NCBI GenBank assembly: GCA_001914955.1
Contig: MNDM01000061.1
Location: forward strand, 28,816-75,155
Reading direction: 5' to 3'
Source of the DNA: Nitrospirae bacterium 13_2_20CM_2_62_8
Lineage (GTDB): Bacteria; Nitrospirota; Nitrospiria; Nitrospirales; Nitrospiraceae
DNA: 46,340 nucleotides
Within the stretch, counting starts at the first letter, position 1. Every line of letters starts with the position of its first letter. The notes under the pieces are model-generated. The model saw only the letters and a program-made list of their open reading frames with translations. It searched no databases and was not told the DNA's origin. The position numbers were made by a program, and so were the translations under genes. Shown here piece by piece: positions 1 through 7,756 of this stretch.

Positions 1-702
1 CGCCTCCGCCGTGACCGGGTGCCCGTCCCTGGTCAAGCTCACGAGAATACGCCCGAGCCGACGGCGAAGGTCAGCCCTGTCCGACGCCAGGGCCAGGATC
101 GCCATCACTTCGGAGGCCTCCGTGATGACGAACTGCGCCTGTCGGGGAGAGGATCCGTCCGCCATTTCTGTTCGGCCCCCCCGCAGGGCCCGGTCGCTCA
201 GGCTCATGGCCCGGGGCCAGGCGATCCGACCAGGATCCAGATTCAGCGCGTTGCCATGGAAGAGATGGTTGTCCAGGAACGCCGACAGCAGGTTATGGCT
301 GGCCGCCACCGCGTGAGCGTCGCCGGTGAGATGCAAGTTGATCTCGTCCATCGGGATCACCTGCGCCTTGCCCCCGCCGGTTCCCCCGCCCTTGATGCCG
401 AACACCGGCCCGAGTGAGGGCTGACGCAGCGTGACCACCGCGTGGTGGCCTCGCCGGCACAACCCCATCGCCAGCCCGATGGACGTGGTCGTTTTCCCTT
501 CACCCAGGGGGGTCGGATTAATGCCCGTGACCAGCACATAACGCCCTTTCGGCCGATCAGACAGCCGTTCGAGGGCCGTGAGGGAGACCTTGGCTTTGAA
601 CCGCCCGTACGGGATCAATTCCTCATCGCGGAGCCCCAGGTCCTGCCCCACCTGACCGATGCGCCGGGGCGTCACCGAGCAGGCGACGTCATGATCCTTC
701 AC
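1..702 (-). CDS. fhs: Formate--tetrahydrofolate ligase, N-terminal part (cut by window edge)
   Basis: ATP-dependent ligation of formate to tetrahydrofolate, giving 10-formyl-THF for one-carbon metabolism in the cytoplasm. About 234 residues are visible of a family usually near 555. The nucleotide-binding loop reads NPTPLGEGKTTTSIGL (around residues 61-76). It is followed by the family signatures RQPSLGPVFGIKGGG and DEINLHLTGD. The start is a GTG at 702, preceded by AGGGA at a good distance; no ATG lies upstream in frame near it. The M23 peptidase gene lies upstream on the same strand, 191 bp away. That gap (703-893) shows no convincing promoter or hairpin. Identification is firm; the C-terminal half is outside the window. 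Confidence 0.95.
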   Translation of the reverse strand, partial: MKDHDVACSVTPRRIGQVGQDLGLRDEELIPYGRFKAKVSLTALERLSDRPKGRYVLVTGINPTPLGEGKTTTSIGLAMGLCRRGHHAVVTLRQPSLGPVFGIKGGGTGGGKAQVIPMDEINLHLTGDAHAVAASHNLLSAFLDNHLFHGNALNLDPGRIAWPRAMSLSDRALRGGRTEMADGSSPRQAQFVITEASEVMAILALASDRADLRRRLGRILVSLTRDGHPVTAEA

Positions 703-893
703 GGGTTCCCTGCCTGTCGTGGTTCAGCGGAAAGGGACAAACGATTCTTAACGCGCCGTACCCGGCGGGAGGCAGCGGTTTGGAGAGGGCCCTGGCGGCA
801 GGCCTGACGATGCGTCGGAGGGGACGAGCGGCGGTTCGTGTGTGAGCGGTCAAGGGGGACAATCGCCTGCGAGGCGCGGAAGGGAAGTAAGAG

Positions 894-1874
894 CTAGTTC
901 AGGATATAAAGTTGCGGGTTCACCGCGCGCTGATTGACCTTCACCAGGTAGTGGAGGTGGGGACCCGTGGAGAAACCGGTGCTGCCGAGGAGCCCGATCA
1001 CTTCCCCGCGTTTCACCTGCTGTCCTTTCTTCACCATGATCTTGGCCAGATGGCCGTACTGGGTCTGGATCCCATACCCATGATCGATGTTGATGATGTT
1101 CCCCATCTTGGCGTCGAACCCGACCGCTGCCACCGTGCCCCCTGCCGGCGCCTGGATGGGGGTATTGGGCGCAGCGCCAATATCAATCCCGTCGTGCAAC
1201 GCCTCCTCGCCGGTGAATGGCGAGATCCTGGGGCCGAAGTGCGACGTCACCCAGCCTCTCACGGGCCAGACGGAAGGCGTGGAGGCCCATCGCGTCCGGC
1301 GTTCTTTGGCCGCCATGGTCAGTTCTTCGAGCGTGCGCTCCTGGGAGACGGTCTCCGTCTGTAACTGCTCCAGTTCATGCTGCACTTGGAAGGCCAGGTC
1401 CTTCTCATTGTAGTCAGTCTGCTCGGCCTCTGAGCGCCTCCCGTCCCGGTCCCTGGCACCTTCCTGCGAGGTTCCCAATGCGCCTCCGGCCTCTCCATCA
1501 AGAAGCGGCCTCTCTCCTCCGCCGCGCCCGTTCAGCAAGTCCTCGGCCTTCTCGGGCTGGATCCCCAGCATCACCCGCAGTTTCTTGTTGATCTCTTGCA
1601 TCGCCAGGAGCCGCTGCTTCAAGTCCCGCACCGCGTTCGCGAAGGCGGTCGTTTGCTCGCGTGCGTTCACGATCTCGACACGCAGCGCGTTCAACTCCCA
1701 CATGTCGCCGGTTCGTATGACGTACTGGAAGATGAACAGCAACTCGACCAAGAGCAAAGACGCCCCAACGATCATCGCTCGGCGCACGAAGGTCCGCGAG
1801 AAACTAAACCGCAACGGCTTCGACGTGGCACCCCTGAAGACGACGATCGTATACGAATCCTTCGCTTCCCTCAT
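894..1874 (-). CDS. Membrane-anchored M23 family peptidase (murein endopeptidase)
   Basis: Predicted LytM-type zinc endopeptidase of 326 residues acting on peptidoglycan cross-links in the periplasm. A short cytosolic N-terminus is followed by one membrane helix (about residues 35-52), a coiled-coil stretch with a Gly/Arg-rich linker, and a C-terminal M23 domain. The zinc and catalytic motifs are intact: HDGIDIG (HxxxD), GHL, and GPHLHY near the end. I chose ATG 1874, which has GAGGG at a normal distance. A TTG nine bases upstream would sit directly on that ribosome site. It has its own promoter (1920-1948). Such N-terminal anchors plus coiled coils are common in envelope-remodelling M23 proteins; the exact substrate is not visible. 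Confidence 0.9.
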   Translation of the reverse strand: MREAKDSYTIVVFRGATSKPLRFSFSRTFVRRAMIVGASLLLVELLFIFQYVIRTGDMWELNALRVEIVNAREQTTAFANAVRDLKQRLLAMQEINKKLRVMLGIQPEKAEDLLNGRGGGERPLLDGEAGGALGTSQEGARDRDGRRSEAEQTDYNEKDLAFQVQHELEQLQTETVSQERTLEELTMAAKERRTRWASTPSVWPVRGWVTSHFGPRISPFTGEEALHDGIDIGAAPNTPIQAPAGGTVAAVGFDAKMGNIINIDHGYGIQTQYGHLAKIMVKKGQQVKRGEVIGLLGSTGFSTGPHLHYLVKVNQRAVNPQLYILN

Positions 1875-1919
1875 GTATCTCAACCCTCAGGCAACCCGGC
1901 ACGGTCCATTAAAGACACA

Positions 1920-1948
1920 AGTGTAGCCGAAGGTCGTCAATGGGTCAA
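1920..1948 (-). promoter_or_regulatory. Sigma70-type promoter of the M23 peptidase gene
   Basis: On the minus strand TTGACC (1948-1943), a 17-bp spacer and TACACT (1925-1920). The predicted start of transcription is near 1913, giving a leader of about 39 nt. A second TTGACG overlaps the spacer. Confidence 0.7.
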
Positions 1949-1984
1949 TGGGTTTTATTGGGCTTCGTGGTAAATTCGTAAGAA

Positions 1985-2320
1985 TCACTTCCGCTTACGA
2001 GTCATATCCCTGATCCAGGCGAGATAGTCAGGGGACCCCTTCGTGATGGGCAAGGCGATGATTTCGGGGACGCGGTAGCTATGGAGTGTTTTGATCGTCG
2101 CCGCCAATTCCTCGAACAGGTCCGCCCGAGACTTCAGCACCATCAAGGATTCCTGCTCCTCCGAGACTTTCCCCTCCCAACTGAAGATCGAACGGATGCG
2201 GGGCACGACGTTCGCGCAGGCAGCGAGCTTGGCTTCAACCAGGGCACGACCGATCCGGGCCGCCTCTTCTTCCGAAGATGTGGTCACGAGCACCACGATC
2301 TCGACCTTCGGATCAGGCAT
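1985..2320 (-). CDS. cutA: Divalent-cation tolerance protein CutA
   Basis: Small trimeric cytoplasmic protein of 111 residues, the usual length, linked to copper and other divalent-metal tolerance; its biochemical role remains unclear. Family blocks are all present: LVEAKLAACANVVP, SIFSWEGKV and HSYRVPEIIALPI. The start codon overlaps the stop of the upstream gene by 8 bp, so translation is probably coupled to the GspF-head/Arg-rich protein. No separate promoter was seen. Confidence 0.95.
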   Translation of the reverse strand: MPDPKVEIVVLVTTSSEEEAARIGRALVEAKLAACANVVPRIRSIFSWEGKVSEEQESLMVLKSRADLFEELAATIKTLHSYRVPEIIALPITKGSPDYLAWIRDMTRKRK

Positions 2321-2687
2321 GCGAAAGTTCCGGTCCTTCGACGTCCACGTCCTGACAGGCGGTCATGACATGGCCCGCCAGACCGAATACGGTCCTCCGC
2401 TCCTCCTGCCTCCGATCTCCCATCCTCCGATCCTGCATCCTCCGATCCTGTTTCCTCTGGTCCTGCTTCCTCCTCTGCTCGTCCTTCCTCTGGTCCTCCC
2501 TCCTGCGCTCCTCCCTCCTCCGTTCCTCCCTCCTCCGCTCTTCCCTCCTGGGCTCCTCCTCGATCTCGAAGAGGAAGAGGCCCTCATCATCCAGCTCCGC
2601 CAAGGCGGCCTCGCGCCCATCCGACTCTACGCTTCCCGCCTTCAACACCCCGAACTGATCCCGAGCCAGGTAGTGAAACGACGGCAT
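2313..2687 (-). CDS. GspF/PilC-head-like protein with Arg/Glu-rich repeat tail
   Basis: Unrecognised protein of 124 residues. Residues 1-45 (MPSFHYLARDQFGVLKAGSV then a DGREAALAELDDEG block) resemble the small N-terminal motif of type II secretion GspF and type IV pilus PilC. The rest is a tandem Arg/Glu/Asp/Gln repeat (RREERRREERRREERR, then QDRRMGDRRQEERR) of the kind that forms a long charged single helix. ATG 2687 has GGAGG eight bases upstream. An ATG five codons earlier lacks this. It overlaps cutA by 8 bp. There is no transmembrane segment, so it is not a GspF. It may be a polyelectrolyte or nucleic-acid-binding protein; no function can be assigned. Confidence 0.6.
   Translation of the reverse strand: MPSFHYLARDQFGVLKAGSVESDGREAALAELDDEGLFLFEIEEEPRREERRREERRREERRREDQRKDEQRRKQDQRKQDRRMQDRRMGDRRQEERRTVFGLAGHVMTACQDVDVEGPELSHA
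2393..2570. repeat. Degenerate short tandem repeat with polypyrimidine/polypurine bias
   Basis: The plus strand is almost all C and T in 5-9 base words such as CCTCCGATCCT and CTCCCTCCT. The repeat encodes the charged tail of the overlapping minus-strand gene. The strand bias far exceeds that of neighbouring genes, and the tract could adopt triplex (H-DNA) structure. Confidence 0.7.
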
Positions 2688-3051
2688 TGCCCTGCCCTCC
2701 ATTCTGTTGGAAAAACTCAAGCAGGGCAAAAGCAACATCCGTGCCTCACGGCGATACCAAAATTGCCTAAAGAAGAGATAAAATTCAACTGGTTGTGAAA
2801 TGAATCGGGACCTCAGCGGCTTCCATGAAAACTACTCAAATTTCAGTGCGTTCAAAATTGTCCGAAACCATCGCTAATCTGTTCAGCCCACCCTTGTTGC
2901 AGAAGGCTGTTCCCGCGGCGTCTACGCCCCGGCAGAACCCGCCTCGACATGGCGATGTGATCGCCTTGATCCCGGTCAGGAACCAGCCGACCTCCGTTGA
3001 CAGGCTCCGAATCGGGGGCTTATCATGCGTGCTCGTCAAGGAGGTACTGCC
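2688..3051. other. Divergent intergenic region, AT-rich
   Basis: This 364-bp stretch separates the cutA operon (minus) from the rhodanese gene (plus). Its left half (about 2755-2880) is clearly richer in A and T than the window average. I see a good plus-strand promoter at 2997-3026. I found no convincing minus-strand promoter and no open frame with a ribosome site. Confidence 0.5.
2997..3026 (+). promoter_or_regulatory. Promoter of the rhodanese gene
   Basis: TTGACA (2997-3002), an 18-bp spacer and TATCAT (3021-3026). The expected transcript start is near 3033, leaving a short leader of about 19 nt that holds the AAGGAGG ribosome site. Confidence 0.7.
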
Positions 3052-3375
3052 ATGAGTTTTACGATCACGCCCCGGGAGCTCAAGGATCGTCTGGACAAGG
3101 GTGACCATATTTTTATCCTTGACGTACGGGAGCCCTGGGAATACTCAATGGCGAAAATTGAAGGGGCTGTGCTGATTCCACTGGGCAACCTCCCGCAATC
3201 GCTGGACAAGCTGGATCGCAACGTCGAGATTGTCGCCCACTGCCACCACGGTATGCGGAGCGCCGACGCCGCGGGATTTCTGCTCCAGCAGGGGTTCACG
3301 AAGGTAAAGAACCTCGTGGGGGGCATCGACGCCTGGTCGGTCCAAATCGATCCGACGGTCCCCCGATATCGCTGA
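3052..3375 (+). CDS. Rhodanese-like sulfurtransferase (single domain)
   Basis: A 107-residue single rhodanese domain. The N-terminal block LDVREPWEYSMAKIEGA is typical (LDVRE, then I.GA). The active-site loop is AHCHHGMRSADA, in which the first Cys is the persulfide-forming residue and the loop has the six-residue length of sulfur-specific enzymes. The C-terminal block NLVGGIDAWS completes the fold. ATG 3052 has AAGGAGG seven bases upstream; an ATG 27 bases earlier has none. It probably transfers or carries sulfane sulfur in the cytoplasm; the acceptor is not evident. It converges with the epimerase gene, 47 bp away, with no clear terminator between them. Confidence 0.9.
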   Translation: MSFTITPRELKDRLDKGDHIFILDVREPWEYSMAKIEGAVLIPLGNLPQSLDKLDRNVEIVAHCHHGMRSADAAGFLLQQGFTKVKNLVGGIDAWSVQIDPTVPRYR

Positions 3376-3422
3376 CACGCACACGGCAACGGACTGCACG
3401 CGGCCGCGATTCATGACCCCAC

Positions 3423-4346
3423 TCAGTTCGCCCGCTCTCGAAAGAACTCGACGGTTCGTTTGAGGCCCTCCCGCAAGGGCACTTTCGGTTCCCACCCCAA
3501 TTCCTGACGAAGCCTGCTGATATCCACGACGCTTCGGGCCTGCTCCCCTTTCTTGGCAGGTCCATGCAGTTCTTTGCAGCCGGCGTTCGTCAGCTCGACG
3601 AGGAGGCGGAACAGGTCGTTGATGCTGGTTTCTTCCGCCGTTCCCACGTTATAGATGCCCTGCACCTCTTTCCCCATCGCGGCGAGGTTGGCCTCCACCA
3701 CATCGTCCACGAACACGAAGTCTCGTGTCTGGCGGCCGTTTCCGTTGATGATCGGTTGCTCGCCTGCCAACATCTTCCCCATAAAAATCGCGACGACCCC
3801 GGCTTCTCCCTCGGGGTCCTGACGGGGTCCGTAGACGTTACTGTAGCGAAGAATCACATGCTGAATTCCGCTGACCCGCTGGTAGTACGCCAGGTACTGT
3901 TCCCCGTTCAGCTTGCTGATGCCGTAGGGCGAGAGCGGGCGGATCGGGTGAGATTCGGGGGCTGGGAAGATGTCCTGCTCTCCATAGATCGCGCCCCCCG
4001 ACGAGGCAAAAATCACTTTCCTGGTTCCATACTTGACGGCCTGTTGCAGAACGTTCAATGTCCCGAGGATATTCACCTGTGCGTCGAAGATGGGATCCTC
4101 GACCGACCGGCGCAGGTCCACTTGGGCCGCCAGGTGCATCACCAGCAGCGGCCGTTCCCTGCTGAACACCCGTTCCAGGCGAGAGCTCTGAACGTCCTGC
4201 TTGTAGAACCGCGCCTCCTTGTTCAGATTCCGGCGCTTGCCGGTCAAGAGATTATCCACCACGACCACCTCGTGACCTTCCTGGATAAGACGGTCCACGA
4301 GATGCGACCCGATGAATCCTGCCCCTCCCGTGACAAGAACTTTCAT
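3423..4346 (-). CDS. NAD-dependent sugar-nucleotide epimerase/dehydratase (extended SDR)
   Basis: A 307-residue enzyme of the UDP-glucose 4-epimerase-like family. The Rossmann motif is GGAGFIGSHL (residues 7-16). The catalytic motif is SPYGISKLNGEQY (YxxxK), with an upstream SSGGAIYG carrying the catalytic Ser/Thr position. RQTRDFVFVDDVV is the usual late family block. It probably makes an activated sugar for surface polysaccharide. Substrate (UDP-glucose, UDP-GlcNAc or UDP-glucuronate) cannot be told from sequence alone. It lies downstream of tlyA (72-bp gap) and may be the last gene of that operon. Confidence 0.88.
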   Translation of the reverse strand: MKVLVTGGAGFIGSHLVDRLIQEGHEVVVVDNLLTGKRRNLNKEARFYKQDVQSSRLERVFSRERPLLVMHLAAQVDLRRSVEDPIFDAQVNILGTLNVLQQAVKYGTRKVIFASSGGAIYGEQDIFPAPESHPIRPLSPYGISKLNGEQYLAYYQRVSGIQHVILRYSNVYGPRQDPEGEAGVVAIFMGKMLAGEQPIINGNGRQTRDFVFVDDVVEANLAAMGKEVQGIYNVGTAEETSINDLFRLLVELTNAGCKELHGPAKKGEQARSVVDISRLRQELGWEPKVPLREGLKRTVEFFRERAN

Positions 4347-4418
4347 GGAAGCCTCACGCTGAACGATTCCACGAATCCCAGGAGCCCGGCCCGCAAGGGA
4401 CCATTGCCGCCCGTGGCC

Positions 4419-5180
4419 TCAGCCCTTGGCGGATCGACGCAGCCCGACCAGCACTTCCCGGTTGCCCTTCTGCCCGGGCACCGGCGAATCCAGAACACCC
4501 AGGCACCTCAGCCCCAACCCGGCGGCGCGGGCGAGGACCTTGTCGGTCACCGCACGGCGTTGGGCATCGTCCCGCACGATCCCTCCGCGACCCACGCGCC
4601 CGCGTCCGACCTCGAACTGAGGCTTCACCAGGGCAATCACCGAGGCTTCTTCCGCGAGAAAGCGCATCACGCACGGCAGCACGATGGTGAGCGAGATGAA
4701 GGACACATCAATGACCGCCAAGTCAACGCGTTCCGGCACGGACGACCGGTCAAGGTGCCGGATATTCCGGCGTTCCAGAACAACGATCCGGGGATCCCGT
4801 CGCAGCCTCCAGTCAAGTTGCCCGTACCCGACATCCACCGCATAGACCCGGCGGGCCCCGCGCTGGAGAAGACAATCCGTAAACCCGCCGGTCGACGCGC
4901 CGACGTCCAGCGCGACCAGCCCGCTTGGATCGACCCCGAAGGCCACGAGCCCGGCCTGCAGCTTCCCGCCGCTTCGGCTCACGAACGGCGCGGCGCGCGG
5001 CGCGACCTCGATCTTCGCCTCCGCGGACACGCGCTTCCCCTGCTTGTCCGCCAGCACCCCGTCCACGCTCACGGCACCGGCCAGGATCAGCCGGCTGGCC
5101 TGTTCGCGACTCTCGGCCAATCCCCGGGCAACCAGCGTGCAATCCAACCGTTCACGAATCGAGGGCGCCTTCTGGGCCAT
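4419..5180 (-). CDS. tlyA: TlyA family rRNA 2'-O-methyltransferase
   Basis: A 253-residue protein with an N-terminal S4 RNA-binding domain (about residues 8-66, RLDCTLVARGLAESREQA) and a C-terminal FtsJ-like SAM-dependent methyltransferase. The SAM-binding motif is ALDVGASTGGFTD, and KPQFEVG is the characteristic later block. TlyA enzymes 2'-O-methylate cytidines of ribosomal RNA. The gene order xseA-xseB-tlyA is common in several phyla. Start ATG 5180 gives the full S4 domain. The 57-bp gap to xseB shows no promoter. Confidence 0.92.
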   Translation of the reverse strand: MAQKAPSIRERLDCTLVARGLAESREQASRLILAGAVSVDGVLADKQGKRVSAEAKIEVAPRAAPFVSRSGGKLQAGLVAFGVDPSGLVALDVGASTGGFTDCLLQRGARRVYAVDVGYGQLDWRLRRDPRIVVLERRNIRHLDRSSVPERVDLAVIDVSFISLTIVLPCVMRFLAEEASVIALVKPQFEVGRGRVGRGGIVRDDAQRRAVTDKVLARAAGLGLRCLGVLDSPVPGQKGNREVLVGLRRSAKG

Positions 5181-5237
5181 GGAAAACCGGGAAGAAGCAG
5201 GGACCGATGAGAGTGCAGACAGTGGAATCGTGGAGGC

Positions 5238-5519
5238 TCAACCGGATGAGGACGAGCCGTTGGCGTCTTCGGCATCCGGGGTGTAGGCGCGAAGCCGCTT
5301 CTTCCCTTCCTTATCCTGGATCAGAATCTCGACTTTCCGTTCCGCGTCATCGAGCATCTTCAGACACGTTTTCGACAGCCTGATCCCTTCCTCGAAGATC
5401 TTCAGCGATTCGTCGAGTGGCAGATCCCCTTTTTCCAGTTCCGAGACGATCGTCTCGAGCCTGGCCATCGCATTCTCAAACTTCACCGCCGCCACCGGGA
5501 CCTCCTCTTGGTCCGTCAC
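5238..5519 (-). CDS. xseB: Exodeoxyribonuclease VII small subunit
   Basis: A 93-residue helical subunit with the family block FENAMARLETIVSELEKGDL, then LDESLKIFEEGIRLSKTC. It forms the ExoVII complex with XseA, which degrades single-stranded DNA from both ends in the cytoplasm. The tail is Ser-rich (NGSSSSG) and probably disordered. The xseA stop codon lies 41 bp upstream, consistent with one transcript. Confidence 0.95.
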   Translation of the reverse strand: MTDQEEVPVAAVKFENAMARLETIVSELEKGDLPLDESLKIFEEGIRLSKTCLKMLDDAERKVEILIQDKEGKKRLRAYTPDAEDANGSSSSG

Positions 5520-5560
5520 GCGGACGCTATTATACCCCGGCGCCCGGGGAGGTCAAGCTC

Positions 5561-6904
5561 TCACGGATCCGACAGGATCTCGCGCACGTCGCAGAGCAGT
5601 TGGCCCTCTGCCAACCTCGCGCGCACCTCATCCCCCACGGAGACATCCCGCGCCCGTTTGACGATCGCGCCCCCGGGAACGGTCTGCACGATGCTGTACC
5701 CTCGGGCCAGAATGGCCAGCGGGCTCAGGCTGTCCAGCGTGGCGGCGAGCGACCGCACCAGTTGCCGCCTGAACGCCAGCACGGCGAGCATGCGCTGTTC
5801 CACTCGTTTCATGAGCTGAGGCACCAGGACCAAGGCCCGTTTGACCCGGGCCAGGGGGCTGTACATCCCCAGCGCATGTCGGCAGGCCGTCAGACGCTGC
5901 TGCAGGGTCACGAGCGACTCCTTCACCGACGACCCGAGTCGGCCGGCCAAGTCATCCAGATGCTGCGCATGGCGCTGGACCCGCAGCATCAGGCCCGGCA
6001 GGGCCCCGGACCGGTCCTGAGCCCGATGCCGGGCCAGGGTGAGCTGCATCTGGATCGCCCGCTCCTGGCGCACTCCCGCGTCCAGAAGAGCCCGGACCAG
6101 ATCGTCGAGGACCGGCGCGACCGCCTCGGCCGCCGCCGACGGCGTCGGCGCGCGGTAGTCCGCCGCAAAATCCGCCAACGTGAAATCGATCTCATGGCCG
6201 ACGGCCGACACCACCGGCACCGCCGAGTCCGCGATCGCCCGCACCACGACCTCGTCGTTGAAGCACCAGAGATCCTCCAGTGAGCCGCCTCCCCGTCCGA
6301 CGATCATCACGTCCACCGCGCCGGACGCGCCGAGGGCCCGAATCGCCTCCGCGATCCGCGGCGCCGCCCCCTCGCCTTGGACGGGGACCGGGTAGATCAA
6401 CACACCCAGGATCGGGCACCGCCGCCGCAGCACGGTCAGGATATCGTGGATGGCTGCCCCCGACTCGGAGGTGACGAGGCCGACCCGGCGGGGGAGAAAT
6501 GGCAGCGGCCGTTTCCGGGACTGATCGAACAGACCCTCACGCGCCAGTTTCTCTTTCAACTGCTCGAACGCGATCTGGAGCGCGCCGATCCCTTTGGGCT
6601 CCAGGTAGTCGAGCACCACCTGATACTCGCCACGAGGCTCGTAGACCGTCAGGCGCCCCCGGACGATCACCTGGAGGCCTTCCTGCAGGGCAAACCGAAG
6701 ACGCTGTGCCCCCGCCCTGAACAGCACGGCCCTGATCTGGCTGCTTTGATCCTTGAGGGTGAAATACAGATGCCCCGAGGACGGGGTTCGCAGATTGGAC
6801 ACTTCGCCCTCCACCCAGATATCGGGGAACGACTGTTCCAGCCGGTCCCTGACCAGGAGGGTCAGCTCGGAAACGGTGAGAATCTGTCGCGGGTGCGCGC
6901 CCAC
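5561..6904 (-). CDS. xseA: Exodeoxyribonuclease VII large subunit
   Basis: A 447-residue catalytic subunit of ExoVII. The N-terminal OB-fold (about residues 6-100, VSELTLLVRDRLEQSFPDIW) is followed by the catalytic domain with the signatures VGLVTSESGAAIHD, VGRGGGSLEDLW and VSAVGHEIDFTLADF. A long coiled-coil region and a C-terminal segment LARGYSIVQ follow. The start is GTG 6904, since no ATG gives the complete OB-fold. Only a weak GAAGA lies upstream. All catalytic-domain motifs look intact. Confidence 0.95.
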   Translation of the reverse strand: MGAHPRQILTVSELTLLVRDRLEQSFPDIWVEGEVSNLRTPSSGHLYFTLKDQSSQIRAVLFRAGAQRLRFALQEGLQVIVRGRLTVYEPRGEYQVVLDYLEPKGIGALQIAFEQLKEKLAREGLFDQSRKRPLPFLPRRVGLVTSESGAAIHDILTVLRRRCPILGVLIYPVPVQGEGAAPRIAEAIRALGASGAVDVMIVGRGGGSLEDLWCFNDEVVVRAIADSAVPVVSAVGHEIDFTLADFAADYRAPTPSAAAEAVAPVLDDLVRALLDAGVRQERAIQMQLTLARHRAQDRSGALPGLMLRVQRHAQHLDDLAGRLGSSVKESLVTLQQRLTACRHALGMYSPLARVKRALVLVPQLMKRVEQRMLAVLAFRRQLVRSLAATLDSLSPLAILARGYSIVQTVPGGAIVKRARDVSVGDEVRARLAEGQLLCDVREILSDP

Positions 6905-6958
6905 AAGTCTTCAGGAGTCTGAAGGAATAGGGAGGCAGGAGCGGCCTCCCGGCATCGA

Positions 6959-7738
6959 TCAGTCCGGAATCCGGAAACGCTGAATGCTGATGGCCTTCCC
7001 GACCGCGCCATCCAGCTCCAGGAGCACGGCGCTCAGCACAGCCGGCCCGGAGGCGACCTCGAAGCGACGGGGCATCCCCGTCAGAAACTTCTCGATGGCG
7101 ATTTCCTTCTTGATCCCGATCACGGAATGAATCGGTCCGGTCATCCCGATATCGGTGATGTACGCGGTGCCTTTCGGAAGAATCTGCTCGTCCGCGGTCT
7201 GGACGTGCGTATGGGTCCCGACAACCGCCGCCACGTCTCCGTCCAGGAAATGGCCCATCGCCATCTTCTCCGACGTGGCCTCCGCATGCATGTCTACGAT
7301 GATGGCGCGGGTTTCTGTCTTGAGCCGCGCGACCTCACGGCGGGCCACCTGGAACGGACAGTCCAACGTCGGCATAAAGGCCCGCCCCATGACCTGGAGT
7401 ACACCGAGACGTTCTCCGCCCGGTGTTTCCACCACGATGCTGCCCCGCCCCGGCACGCCGTCTGGATAATTCGCCGGTCGCAGCAGACGAGGCTCCTGCG
7501 GGAAGAAGTCGAGGATCTCCTTCTTGTCCCAGGCGTGGTTGCCGGTCGTGATGACCGCGAGCCCCATCTCATACAGTTCATGGGCCAGCTCCGGCGTGAT
7601 TCCGAACCCCCCCGCCACGTTTTCCCCGTTCCCGATCACCAGATCCACGGCGTGCTGGGCCACGACCTTGTGAAGCGTCCGGGCGATCGCCCGGCGCCCC
7701 GGCTCGCCCATAATGTCCCCGATGAAGAGAACTTTCAT
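6959..7738 (-). CDS. YmdB-type metallophosphoesterase (TIGR00282 family)
   Basis: A 259-residue calcineurin-like phosphoesterase. The metal ligands are visible in order: GDIMG (D8), GENVAGG (E/N), TGNHAWD (N/H), DMHAEATSEK and GTHTHVQT. Bacillus YmdB hydrolyses 2',3'-cyclic nucleotides and is encoded next to RNase Y, as here (18 bp from the rny stop). This suggests a shared role in RNA turnover. Length matches the family. ATG 7738 gives the standard start MKVLFIGDI. Confidence 0.92.
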   Translation of the reverse strand: MKVLFIGDIMGEPGRRAIARTLHKVVAQHAVDLVIGNGENVAGGFGITPELAHELYEMGLAVITTGNHAWDKKEILDFFPQEPRLLRPANYPDGVPGRGSIVVETPGGERLGVLQVMGRAFMPTLDCPFQVARREVARLKTETRAIIVDMHAEATSEKMAMGHFLDGDVAAVVGTHTHVQTADEQILPKGTAYITDIGMTGPIHSVIGIKKEIAIEKFLTGMPRRFEVASGPAVLSAVLLELDGAVGKAISIQRFRIPD

Positions 7739-7756
7739 CGCCGATTGCCCATCGCC

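Noticed and set aside
3564-5210. A 548-codon plus-strand open frame opposite the epimerase and tlyA genes
   Set aside because: It is antisense to two well-supported genes, has no domain pattern and a His/Arg/Pro-rich composition typical of GC-rich shadow frames.
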